NCBI GenBank assembly: GCA_903928325.1
Contig: CAIYQF010000268.1
Location: 1-8,529 of the forward strand
Source of the DNA: an uncultured beta proteobacterium
Lineage (GTDB): Bacteria; Pseudomonadota; Gammaproteobacteria; Burkholderiales; Burkholderiaceae_C
DNA: 8,529 nt
Reading direction: 5' to 3'
Every line of letters begins with the position of its first letter. Within the stretch, counting starts at the first letter, position 1. Both the position numbers and the translations under genes were made by a program. The notes below the pieces were generated by a model, which was not told where the DNA came from, ran no database searches, and saw nothing but the letters and a program-made list of their open reading frames with translations. Below, piece after piece: positions 1 through 6,512 of the stretch.

Positions 1-1
1 C

Positions 2-337
2 CTGCAGCGCAAGATCGTGCTCTTGAGCATTTGCGCCGCCATTCCGGTCCTGGCCTACTGGATGCCCCAGTACCTGCAATGGGCAGTTCCCCAAGCCTAT
101 GAAGACACGCCTATGCGCATGACGGCAATGGCCTGGCTGGCGCTGGGCGTGGCGGGTTTGACCTTTCGCGTTTTGCAACTATGGAAGCAAGACAGCCTGA
201 TGGCCGGTCTGGCCTGGGGCTTCAAGATCATCACCGACCCGGTGCATGACATCACGATGTACTACAAGTCCCCGCTATACCTGCTACAGGGCCAGTGGCT
301 AGACCCGATGGACCATGTGAAGGAGGCCACCCACTAA
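2..337 (+). CDS. Small two-helix membrane protein of unknown function (5' end outside window)
   Basis: The frame is open from base 2 (it reads LQRKIVLLS...) and ends at TAA 335-337, so the true start probably lies left of the window. A GTG at 17 could also serve, giving 106 residues, but no clear ribosome binding site precedes it. Counting from that GTG, there is a hydrophobic segment at about residues 2-18 and a second at about 36-55. The C-terminal half is non-membrane and aromatic-rich, with the stretch DPVHDITMYYKSPLYLL followed by GQWLDP. The basic LQRK before the first helix suggests an inside N-terminus. I recognise no named family. The sequence resembles conserved hypothetical membrane proteins of Burkholderiales, but that is an impression from memory. 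The gene converges on the aminotransferase gene with only 16 bases between stop codons and no terminator hairpin in that gap. Confidence 0.6.
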   Translation: MQRKIVLLSICAAIPVLAYWMPQYLQWAVPQAYEDTPMRMTAMAWLALGVAGLTFRVLQLWKQDSLMAGLAWGFKIITDPVHDITMYYKSPLYLLQGQWLDPMDHVKEATH

Positions 338-353
338 CTTTCATGTTAAGGCG

Positions 354-2030
354 CTACACGCGACGCCACCACGCCGCCAGCATTTCCTTGAGAACCTGGC
401 GGCGAATGGTTTTCCCGGTTTGCCCCTGCGGCATCCACCACCATCCATCGGCCTGCATGGCTTGCGCCGCTTGCACAAAGCGCTGGCAAAAGTCGTCAAA
501 GGCTGCGTCGTCAAAGTTGAAGCTGAAAATCATGCGCCCCGACCCCACCCAACTCAAAGCAATCCCTTGCGCACGCAAATAGTATTGCAGCAGCCAGTGG
601 TAGCGGCTGGGTACCTGGTAGAGCACGGACCACACGGTTTCCATACCGGCTACGCGCACCGGAACCTGGGCGGCCTCCAGCCGCTCATTGAGCAGCGCCA
701 AGCGCCGGCTCCAGGTCTGCGAAGCCACCGCGTACATCGCCAGAACTTCGGGCGTGTCGAGCGACTTCAAAAACACGTTCATCGCGCACATCACATAGGG
801 GTGCGCATTGAAGGTGCCGCGCGCAAAGCAAATGTCACCGGGCTTGTCGTCCTGAAAGCGCTTCATCCAACGCGACTGGCCGCAGATCACACCCACCGGC
901 AAGCCGCCGCCCAGGGTCTTGCCATAGGTCACCAGATCGGCCTTGACGCCAAAGTATTCCTGCGCGCCGCCCTTGGCCAGCCTAAAGCCCAAAAACACCT
1001 CGTCCAGAATGAGCGCAATGCCTTTGGCGGTGCAGACCGCACGCAATTCAGCCAACCAGGCGGTGTAAGCCGCGCGATCGTATTGGACGAAGCGGCTTCC
1101 GTCGATCAGCGTGGAGTCGGTGGGAGCCGCGCGGTTGGGGTGCATGGCCTGCAAGGGGTTGATCAGCACGCAGGCAATGTCTTTGCGGTTGCGCAAGACC
1201 CGCAAGGTGTTGGGATGCATCTCGCTAAGCGTCAAGGTGTCGCCGGACGGTGGCATGGGGTTGCCCGGGCCTGGCTGGACATCGTCCCACCAGCCGTGGT
1301 AGGCGCCGGTAAAGCGCACCAATTTACGTCTGCGCGTGTGGTAACGCGCCAAACGCACCGCCTGCATCACCGCCTCGGTGCCCGACATGTGGAAGGACAC
1401 CTCGTCCATGCCCGAGATGGCGCACAGACGCTGCACGTTGTCCAACACACTGGGGTGATAGGAGCCCAAGGCGGGACCGAGCGCCTGCGCCATGGCAGCG
1501 CCTTCAGCCATGCTGGCCTTGTAATAGTCCAAGCCGAACAGGTTCACGCCATAGGAGCCGGTGACATCGATGAAGCGGTTGCCGTCCAAGTCCGTCAGCA
1601 ACACGCCACCGCTCTCGCGCCAAAAACTGCCCAGCTTGATGTAGTCCGACAGCACGGTGCGGAACTGGTAGGGCACGCGGTACTGGCTGATAAGCTGCAA
1701 GTCCGACACCATAGGTTTCAACACCCCGGTCTGCGCCAGGGTTTGTGGGCTTTGCGACTGCAGCGTATGGCCCAAACGGGCCAGGGCGGTACGGCGCTGG
1801 TTCTCTACGGCCAAGGGTGCGCCGTCCACGGCAAACCACCGGGCGTCGGCGTAGGCGTAATTCGGAATCCACTTCGAAACCCGCTTGGCCATGCGCAGGT
1901 GGCCGCCCAAGGAGGGGTACTTGGCCAGCGACAGCTGCAGGCGCTGCCAGCCCTTGGGCAGGGCCACCGCGCCCAGCGAAGCCAGGCCGCCCCAGGTGGA
2001 AATTGACAACAATGTCTCGGAACCGTCCAT
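354..2030 (-). CDS. Class III PLP-dependent aminotransferase (GSAM/AMT-like) with long N-terminal extension
   Basis: 558 residues, against about 430 for glutamate-1-semialdehyde aminotransferase (GSAM). The extra length is mostly residues 1-140, a conserved-looking region (YPSLGGHLRMAKR about 38-50, YRVPYQF 117-123) ahead of the fold-type I core. Core motifs are DLDGNRFIDVTGSYGVNLFG (147-166), the phosphate-binding MSGTEA (215-220), AYHGWWDD (243-250), ILDEVFLGFR (341-350, Asp343 for the PLP pyridine nitrogen), TYGKTLGGG (368-376, Lys371 as Schiff-base lysine) and FARGTFNAHP (402-411). All PLP-binding residues are therefore present and the enzyme should be active. The closest recognisable relatives are GSAM and the aminotransferase domains of polyketide/peptide synthases, but the substrate cannot be told. 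The usual EPxQ motif reads NPLQ (Asn291), followed by an insert of about 20 residues. The ATG at 2030 is preceded by AAAGGG 9 bases upstream. The gene stands alone, divergent from psd, and HemL itself is unlikely given the extension. Confidence 0.88.
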   Translation of the reverse strand: MDGSETLLSISTWGGLASLGAVALPKGWQRLQLSLAKYPSLGGHLRMAKRVSKWIPNYAYADARWFAVDGAPLAVENQRRTALARLGHTLQSQSPQTLAQTGVLKPMVSDLQLISQYRVPYQFRTVLSDYIKLGSFWRESGGVLLTDLDGNRFIDVTGSYGVNLFGLDYYKASMAEGAAMAQALGPALGSYHPSVLDNVQRLCAISGMDEVSFHMSGTEAVMQAVRLARYHTRRRKLVRFTGAYHGWWDDVQPGPGNPMPPSGDTLTLSEMHPNTLRVLRNRKDIACVLINPLQAMHPNRAAPTDSTLIDGSRFVQYDRAAYTAWLAELRAVCTAKGIALILDEVFLGFRLAKGGAQEYFGVKADLVTYGKTLGGGLPVGVICGQSRWMKRFQDDKPGDICFARGTFNAHPYVMCAMNVFLKSLDTPEVLAMYAVASQTWSRRLALLNERLEAAQVPVRVAGMETVWSVLYQVPSRYHWLLQYYLRAQGIALSWVGSGRMIFSFNFDDAAFDDFCQRFVQAAQAMQADGWWWMPQGQTGKTIRRQVLKEMLAAWWRRV

Positions 2031-2079
2031 ACGAATTACCCTTTAGAAAACCTTGGTTGTATGACTTTCAGGTTAAAAA
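2031..2079. promoter_or_regulatory. Divergent intergenic region between aminotransferase gene and psd
   Basis: These 49 bases separate two start codons facing away from each other, so promoters for both genes must lie here or just inside the flanking genes. The minus strand shows AAAGGG as a ribosome binding site for the aminotransferase. The plus strand shows CAGG followed by an A-run just before the psd ATG. A perfect TTGACA lies at 2003-2008 on the plus strand, inside the aminotransferase 5' end, but no good -10 box follows at 16-18 bases. TATGAC at 2060-2065 is a fair -10 with only a poor -35 (TTACCC). The exact promoters are not resolved. Confidence 0.35.
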
Positions 2080-2973
2080 ATGATGACTATCAAACAAACA
2101 CTCGAAAAAATCGGCGCCAACGAAGACCTGAACTTCTTGCTCACCAACCGCATTCCCCGCCTGGCGCTCACCCGCTTCATGGGCTGGTTCAGCCAGCGGC
2201 GCACGCCCTGGGTGCGCGACCTGTCGATTGCCACCTGGAAGCGCATCGCCGACCTGGACCTGTCCGAGGCCAAGAAAGACCACTTTGACAGCCTGCACGA
2301 CTGCTTTATCCGCGAGCTCAAGCCCGGCGCCCGGCAGGTAGATGCAGACCCGCGCACCATGGTCAGCCCCTGCGACGGCATCGTGGGCGCCATGGGCCGC
2401 GTCGAGGACGGCCGCGTCTACCAGGCCAAAGGATTTCCCTACACGCTGACCGACCTGCTGGGGCCGCTGGGCGCCAACAGCCCCTGGCAGGACGGCGTGT
2501 TCCTGACGATTCGCATTACCTCGTCCATGTACCACCGCTTTCACGCGCCCTACGACCTGCGGCTGCGCGAGGTGGACTACTTTGCCGGTGACACCTGGAA
2601 CGTCAACCCGATTGCACTCAAGCGGGTTGAGAAGCTGTTTTGCAAAAACGAGCGCGCCCTGTTGCAGGTGGCCGTGGGCGCAGAACGCTACCCCGTGGCC
2701 CTGGTGCCGGTGGCCGCGGTGCTGGTGGCCAGCATTCGGCTGCATGCGCTGGGGGCGCTGCTGGATGCGCGCTACGAGGGGCCAGGGCACATCGCCTGCG
2801 ACGCGCATTACGCCAAAGGGCAAGAGATGGGTTGGTTTCAGCACGGCTCGACCATTTTGGTGTTCGCGCCCAAGGGCTTTGGCTTTGCGCCGGGCATCAG
2901 CGAAGGCACGCCCATCCGCATGGGGCAAGCGCTGCTAAAACTGCCCGAGCCCGGGACCCATCCGCTGGCGTGA
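2080..2973 (+). CDS. psd: Phosphatidylserine decarboxylase proenzyme (proteobacterial long form)
   Basis: 297 residues, close to the length of the E. coli enzyme. It decarboxylates phosphatidylserine to phosphatidylethanolamine at the inner membrane. The proenzyme cleaves itself at a Gly-Ser bond and the serine becomes a pyruvoyl group. The cleavage motif is HGST at 255-258, so Ser257 should be the pyruvoyl residue; His replaces the Leu of the common LGST. SPCDG (96-100) gives the catalytic Asp99. MYHRFHAP (150-157) gives His152 and His155, matching E. coli His144 and His147. NVNPIAL (174-180) and LFCKNERALL (186-195) are further family signatures. The start is ATG 2080; a second ATG follows directly at 2083. 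The same group is sometimes named archaetidylserine decarboxylase (asd) in annotations, but phosphatidylserine is the expected bacterial substrate. No pssA is in the window. The last 39 bases overlap the convergent lplT gene. Confidence 0.95.
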   Translation: MMTIKQTLEKIGANEDLNFLLTNRIPRLALTRFMGWFSQRRTPWVRDLSIATWKRIADLDLSEAKKDHFDSLHDCFIRELKPGARQVDADPRTMVSPCDGIVGAMGRVEDGRVYQAKGFPYTLTDLLGPLGANSPWQDGVFLTIRITSSMYHRFHAPYDLRLREVDYFAGDTWNVNPIALKRVEKLFCKNERALLQVAVGAERYPVALVPVAAVLVASIRLHALGALLDARYEGPGHIACDAHYAKGQEMGWFQHGSTILVFAPKGFGFAPGISEGTPIRMGQALLKLPEPGTHPLA

Positions 2974-4188
2974 CTGCATGCTCCAGTAGCGCCATTGCAC
3001 CAAGCCCATGCCCAGCGCTACCAGGGCGCCCAGCATCCAGGCCAGTTGGTCAACCGCCACACCGGCATAGAGCAGCGCGCTGTACACGCCCATCATGGCC
3101 AGTACACTGGCGTTTTCATTGGTGTTTTGCACCGAGATAGAGCGCCCCGCGCTCATCAGCGCAGCGCCCCGGTGCTGCAGCAGCGCATTCATCGGTACGA
3201 CGAAGAATCCACCCACCAGGCCCAACAAAAGGGTCAGGCCTGCAGCTACGGTCCATTGCTCCACCAAGGCCATCAAGGGCATGAGCAAACCCATCACGAT
3301 ACCGATGCCCAGCACCTTGGGCGCTTGTTCCAGCGCCACCTTGCGTGCGGCCAGCGCGGCACCCGCAATGACGCCGATGGCCGTTGCAGCCTGCAAGTAG
3401 GCCGCGTGCTCCAGTGACAAATGCAGCGCTTGCTGCGCCCAGGCCAACACCAGCAGTTGCAAGGTGGCACCCACGCCCCAGAACAAGGTGGTCACGGTCA
3501 GGCTAATGGAGCCCAGCGGGTCGCGCCACAGTGCGGTCTGGTCCTGCACAAAACGCGCCCACACCAGCCGTGCGCCCCAAGCGCTGCGGGCATAGCGCAC
3601 GCCACTGTCGGGTATCAGGCAGTTCAATGCCGACGCCAAGCCATACAGGAGCAGCAGCGCAGCCAGCGACACCGCAAACGGCCCCCAGGCTTGCAAGCCG
3701 CCACCCAACCCATGGCACAGCGCCGACCCCAGCCACAGCTTGCCAACCAGAAAGCCCCCCAACACCACCCCAAACAAGGCGGCGCAAACCGTGCTGACTT
3801 CAATCCAGCCATTGGCCCGAACCAGGCGGTGTGACGGCTCCATTTCTGTCACCAGGCCGTATTTCGCAGGGGCGTAGATCGCAGCACCCAAACCAGCCAG
3901 TCCAAAAGCCAAAACCGGGTTCAGGCCCAGCAGCATGGCCAGACAGGCGAGGCATTTGATGCCATTGGCGCCCATCATCACACGCTGCTTAGGCCAGGTA
4001 TCAGCCCAGGCACCCACCCAGGGGCCGAGCACTACATACGACGCGGTAAACAGGAGCTTAAGCAGCGGCACCCAATACGCCTGGTGTTGCTGTTCCAGCA
4101 GTGCGGCCATGGCCACCACCAGCAGCGCGTTGTCAGCCAAGGCCGACACAAACTGCGCCGCTAGCAATGCTACAAAACCAGGCGCCAC
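2935..4188 (-). CDS. lplT: Lysophospholipid transporter LplT (MFS family)
   Basis: LplT carries lyso-phospholipids, mainly lyso-phosphatidylethanolamine, across the inner membrane so that they can be re-acylated. The protein is 417 residues from the chosen start and almost entirely hydrophobic, as expected for a 12-helix MFS carrier. It matches the E. coli protein as I remember it: AQFVSALADNALL (11-23), RVMMGANGIK (69-78), GAAIYAPAKYGLV (101-113) and RANGWIEVST (124-133). The C-terminal half has GGFFVVPMNALLQHRG (326-341) and SVQNTNENAS (352-361). The open frame runs up to 4362, but its first 58 residues are Trp/Ser/Pro-rich and lie antiparallel-free within the preceding coding region, so I chose GTG 4188, which yields MAPGFVALLAAQF like other family members. 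No strong ribosome binding site precedes it; re-initiation after the preceding stop 19 bases upstream is plausible. In enterobacteria lplT pairs with the acyltransferase gene aas, which is not here. The stop is TAG inside the end of psd. Confidence 0.9.
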   Translation of the reverse strand: MAPGFVALLAAQFVSALADNALLVVAMAALLEQQHQAYWVPLLKLLFTASYVVLGPWVGAWADTWPKQRVMMGANGIKCLACLAMLLGLNPVLAFGLAGLGAAIYAPAKYGLVTEMEPSHRLVRANGWIEVSTVCAALFGVVLGGFLVGKLWLGSALCHGLGGGLQAWGPFAVSLAALLLLYGLASALNCLIPDSGVRYARSAWGARLVWARFVQDQTALWRDPLGSISLTVTTLFWGVGATLQLLVLAWAQQALHLSLEHAAYLQAATAIGVIAGAALAARKVALEQAPKVLGIGIVMGLLMPLMALVEQWTVAAGLTLLLGLVGGFFVVPMNALLQHRGAALMSAGRSISVQNTNENASVLAMMGVYSALLYAGVAVDQLAWMLGALVALGMGLVQWRYWSMQSRQRMGPGLGQF

Positions 4189-4207
4189 GGCGGAAGACCG
4201 CTGCGCG

Positions 4208-5008
4208 TTAAACGAGTTCAGCGGAAACGGAGACTTCGGGGCGGCGCGTGACGGGGCTGGCGACGGGCAAAAAGTCCAGCACCTGGTCCCAATAGACCAG
4301 CTCCAACTGCCCGTCCACATGCTCCACCAAGGCCGAACGGCTCTCCACCCAGTCGCCGTCATTGCAATACAGCACTCCGTCGATCATGCGGATTTCTGCG
4401 CGGTGGATGTGGCCGCACACCACGCCTTGGTAGCCGCGCTTGTGCGCTTCATGGGCCACGGCTTTTTCATAGTCGGCGATAAAGTTAAGCGCCTTCTTGA
4501 CCTTGTTCTTCAAAAACGCCGACAAAGACCAATAGGGCAAACCCATGCGGGCACGAACGCGGTTGAAATGCCGGTTCAGGCGCAAAGCCAACTCATACAA
4601 ATTGTCCCCCACATAGGCCAACCACTTGGCGTACTTGACCACAGCATCGAAGTAGTCGCCGTGGATGAGCAGCAGCTTGCGGCCATCTTTGAGCGTGTGA
4701 CTGGCCTCTTCGGTCACTTCGATGCCGCCGAAATGGTGGCCCACAAAGCCGCGCGCAAACTCGTCGTGGTTGCCGGGGATGTAGACCACGTGGCAGCCCT
4801 TGCGCGCTCGGCGCAGCAGCTTTTGCACCACATCGTTGTGCGCCTGTGGCCAGTACCACTTGCGGCGCAGTTGCCAGCCATCGACGATGTCGCCCACCAG
4901 GTAAAGGTAATCGCTGGTGTGGGACTTGAGAAACTCACTCAGTGCTTCGGCCTGGCATCCGGGCGTGCCCAAATGCAGATCAGAAATAAAAACGGCTCGG
5001 TAATGCAT
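4208..5008 (-). CDS. LpxH-like metallophosphoesterase (UDP-2,3-diacylglucosamine diphosphatase family paralogue)
   Basis: 266 residues of the calcineurin-like phosphoesterase fold. The two-metal site is complete: SDLHLG (9-14, Asp10 and His12), VGDIVDGW (38-45, Asp40), GNHDEF (79-84, Asn80 and His81), HGD (116-118, His116) and CGHIHRAE (198-205, His200 and His202). Overall it belongs to the LpxH group (COG2908 type), whose founder hydrolyses UDP-2,3-diacylglucosamine to lipid X in lipid A synthesis. True LpxH has GNRD where this protein has GNHD, so it is more likely one of the LpxH-like paralogues often annotated with the same name, and its substrate is uncertain. No signal peptide or membrane helix is visible; residues 119-175 (YFDAVVKYAKWL and onward) form an insert of the kind that caps the active site in LpxH. 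The ATG 5008 has a GGGGA stretch a few bases upstream. lplT follows 19 bases later, suggesting one operon with an envelope role. Confidence 0.82.
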   Translation of the reverse strand: MHYRAVFISDLHLGTPGCQAEALSEFLKSHTSDYLYLVGDIVDGWQLRRKWYWPQAHNDVVQKLLRRARKGCHVVYIPGNHDEFARGFVGHHFGGIEVTEEASHTLKDGRKLLLIHGDYFDAVVKYAKWLAYVGDNLYELALRLNRHFNRVRARMGLPYWSLSAFLKNKVKKALNFIADYEKAVAHEAHKRGYQGVVCGHIHRAEIRMIDGVLYCNDGDWVESRSALVEHVDGQLELVYWDQVLDFLPVASPVTRRPEVSVSAELV

Positions 5009-5053
5009 CCGGTCCCCATGGCTACAAATTGGTGGGGCGCACCCAGGAATCAG

Positions 5054-5081
5054 GCTCGCCTCCGGTTGACCGGACGTGAGC
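5054..5081. other. Imperfect palindrome / hairpin between phnN and the LpxH-like gene
   Basis: The core TCCGGTTGACCGGA (5061-5074) is a stem of five GC-rich pairs with a TTGA tetraloop (or six pairs with a two-base loop). After one C-C mismatch the stem continues with GCTCGC (5054-5059) against GTGAGC (5076-5081), including one G-T pair. Both strands can form it. No run of T follows on the minus strand, the direction of phnN and the LpxH-like gene, so a classic intrinsic terminator is doubtful. It lies 45 bases upstream of the LpxH-like start, where an operator or a leader hairpin is also possible. Confidence 0.4.
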
Positions 5082-5122
5082 GTATTGAATTTGTATGACT
5101 AATTGATGAATCGCCGCGCGCC

Positions 5123-5142
5123 GCGTGGACTCAGCACCACGC
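5123..5142 (-). terminator. Possible weak terminator hairpin just after phnN
   Basis: GCGTGG (5123-5128) and CCACGC (5137-5142) are perfect inverted repeats with an 8-base loop, starting one base after the phnN stop codon on the minus strand. The stem is short and followed by a GC-rich stretch, not a T-run, so at best it is a stabilising or Rho-assisted 3' end. An AT-rich patch at about 5081-5110 follows and could hold a minus-strand promoter for the LpxH-like gene, though I see no convincing -35/-10 pair. Confidence 0.25.
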
Positions 5143-5143
5143 A

Positions 5144-5722
5144 TCAAGCCGGATCGACGAGCTGCAAGCCGGTGCGGGCTTGCAGCAACGCGCACAGCGC
5201 CGCAGCCGTTGCATCCAGTGTGCCGCTGTTGACGATGACCAGATCGCCTGCCGCTGGCGCCACTTCGGCGGCGCTTGCACGCAGCATGCGTGCCTGCACT
5301 TCGGTCGGCGTCTCGCGCTGGCGCGCAGCCAGACGGGCTTGCACCACAGCCTGTGGGGCGCTGACGTGCAGCACCGTCAAGCCCGAAATAAGCGCACGCG
5401 CTTGCTCCATATAAGCCCGCGACCCGTTGACCATCACCCAGCCACTGCGGCCCGTGAGTTCGGTGTGGCGCACGCCGTAGTGCAAGCCATGGGCCTCCCA
5501 CTGCAGCGCGAAAGCCCCGGATCGCGCAAGCTGGGCGAATCTATCGAAGTCCACGGCCTCATGGTCCTCGTTGGAGTTGCCTTGGGGGCGCGTGACCGTG
5601 CGCCGGGCAAAGTGCAGCGCTGGCGCTGCCTGCAGGCTGCGCACATGGGCGCGTAACCAATTCAGCAAGCTGTCCTTGCCCACGCCCGAAGGACCCACCA
5701 CGTAGATCAGTCCCGTGCTCAC
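5144..5722 (-). CDS. phnN: Ribose 1,5-bisphosphate phosphokinase PhnN
   Basis: PhnN phosphorylates ribose 1,5-bisphosphate with ATP to give PRPP, the last step in salvaging the sugar released by C-P lyase. The protein is 192 residues and has a guanylate-kinase-like P-loop fold: GPSGVGKDS at 10-18 (Walker A), FARRTVTRP at 38-46, and W75/HGLHYGV (78-84) in the substrate region where guanylate kinase has its nucleotide-binding contacts. The open frame extends to 5785, but GTG 5722 was chosen because it places the P-loop near the N-terminus, as in the family, and overlaps the upstream stop codon as GTGA (5719-5722). This arrangement implies translational coupling to the DUF1045 gene. The upstream 21 residues of the longer frame lie within the coding end of that gene. 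It is the last phn gene on this strand before a 135-base gap. Confidence 0.92.
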   Translation of the reverse strand: MSTGLIYVVGPSGVGKDSLLNWLRAHVRSLQAAPALHFARRTVTRPQGNSNEDHEAVDFDRFAQLARSGAFALQWEAHGLHYGVRHTELTGRSGWVMVNGSRAYMEQARALISGLTVLHVSAPQAVVQARLAARQRETPTEVQARMLRASAAEVAPAAGDLVIVNSGTLDATAAALCALLQARTGLQLVDPA

Positions 5723-6435
5723 AGCGCAAACCCAAATCGTTCGACCCAGCGAAAGTCTGCTCCGGGCTGATCTTCGACAAACCAAGAAAGGCCATCGACT
5801 CGGAGCCCTTGCGACAACAGGGGCTCAAACCACGCACGGGCATGCTGGCGCAGGTGTTGCGATTGTTCGGCGCTCAACGCGTCCAGAGCGCCCGTCAGGG
5901 TGATATGGAATGCGAAGTCCTCGAACACATAGGGGTAAGCCCATTGCGCCAGCATGTCTTCTTGACGCACTGTCAGGCCGCAACCGCGGCGGCGCGCTAT
6001 TTCACTGGGCGGCAAGGGCGCCGCGCAGGGATGCAATTGCCGCACGCAGGCGTCGGCTAAGCCATGCAAGGACGTGCAGCGCTGGCGTGGCACCAAGGCC
6101 AAAAAGTTGCCCACCTGCGCTAACTCCACATCCAACACGATGGGCACCTTCACTGCCGCGGCGACCTCCACAAAACAGGCCCGCAAGTCCATCGGACTGC
6201 TGTGGGTGGCCAAGGCAAAAGGTGCTTTTAATGTGGCATGCCAGCCGTAGCGTCGGGGTTCGCGGGTGATCTGCGCAAAGGCCGCAGGCTCCCAAAACTC
6301 CGGTACGGGCTGGGCCAGGTTCTGGCCGCTGTGCGGGCAGCGGCCCAGCCACTGCACCCCCAATTGCCAGGCCGCGCTGTCTGGCGCGGGCGCAAAGTAG
6401 GCCGCGTGGCGGTGGGCTAAGGACAAGGAGGGCAT
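5719..6435 (-). CDS. DUF1045 protein, 2H phosphoesterase-like, phosphonate metabolism
   Basis: 238 residues with the two HxT motifs of the 2H phosphoesterase superfamily: WHATLKAPF (65-73, His66 and Thr68) and FHITLTGAL (176-184, His177 and Thr179). Conserved family pieces are RHAAYFAPAPDS (9-20) and RRYG just before the first motif. The family (DUF1045, also described as a phosphonate operon protein) is seen almost only beside C-P lyase genes. The 2H fold acts on cyclic phosphodiesters, so opening of the 5-phosphoribosyl 1,2-cyclic phosphate left by C-P lyase, the job of PhnP in E. coli, is a reasonable guess but an inference. The ATG 6435 was chosen; the open frame reaches 6510 but its extra 25 residues are Cys/Phe-rich, unlike the family, and would fill the whole intergenic region. 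No strong ribosome binding site is visible. It is cotranscribed with phnN through a GTGA overlap. Confidence 0.85.
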   Translation of the reverse strand: MPSLSLAHRHAAYFAPAPDSAAWQLGVQWLGRCPHSGQNLAQPVPEFWEPAAFAQITREPRRYGWHATLKAPFALATHSSPMDLRACFVEVAAAVKVPIVLDVELAQVGNFLALVPRQRCTSLHGLADACVRQLHPCAAPLPPSEIARRRGCGLTVRQEDMLAQWAYPYVFEDFAFHITLTGALDALSAEQSQHLRQHARAWFEPLLSQGLRVDGLSWFVEDQPGADFRWVERFGFAL

Positions 6436-6512
6436 GGTGAAAAAACAAGGGCTTTGGTCACAGAAAAGAAATATGCACGCAATAAAGTACGCGCAAGAAC
6501 GATATTCCACCC
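6436..6512. promoter_or_regulatory. Divergent control region between DUF1045-phnN and phnGHI
   Basis: This AT-rich 77-base stretch sits between two outward-facing start codons and should hold both phn promoters. A short direct repeat, CACGCAA (6476-6482) and CGCGCAA (6490-6496), is spaced by 14 bases, a bit over one helix turn, and may be a regulator site. On the plus strand GTCACA (6457-6462) and CAATAA (6480-6485) are 17 bases apart but the -10 is poor. The minus strand shows CTGTGAC (6458-6464 region), one near-match to a Pho-box half-site without a partner at 11 bases. Promoters are therefore not fixed. Confidence 0.4.

Noticed and set aside
338..353. A bidirectional terminator between the first gene and the aminotransferase gene
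   Set aside because: The 16-base gap holds no inverted repeat or T-run.
420..2006. A 528-residue open frame on the plus strand opposite the aminotransferase gene
   Set aside because: It is a mirror of a clearly coding gene in GC-rich DNA. Its product is rich in His, Gln, Arg and Gly with no recognisable domain, and it has no fitting start context.
2003..2031. A strong sigma-70 promoter for psd starting at the perfect TTGACA
   Set aside because: No acceptable -10 hexamer occurs at 16-18 bases; the best match (CATACG) would need a 19-base spacer and matches only three positions.
2068..2928. A 286-residue open frame on the minus strand opposite psd
   Set aside because: psd has all its catalytic motifs on the other strand; this frame shows a low-complexity composition typical of antisense shadows.
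4189..4362. A 58-residue N-terminal extension of LplT
   Set aside because: It lies wholly within the end of the LpxH-like gene in another frame, is unlike the LplT family, and GTG 4188 gives a family-like N-terminus.
6452..6464. A Pho box in the phn control region
   Set aside because: Only one half-site-like heptamer (CTGTGAC, minus strand) is present; the positions 11 bases to either side do not match the consensus.
6436..6510. A 25-residue N-terminal extension of the DUF1045 protein
   Set aside because: It would consume the whole divergent promoter region, is Cys/Phe-rich, and does not resemble a usual start of the family.
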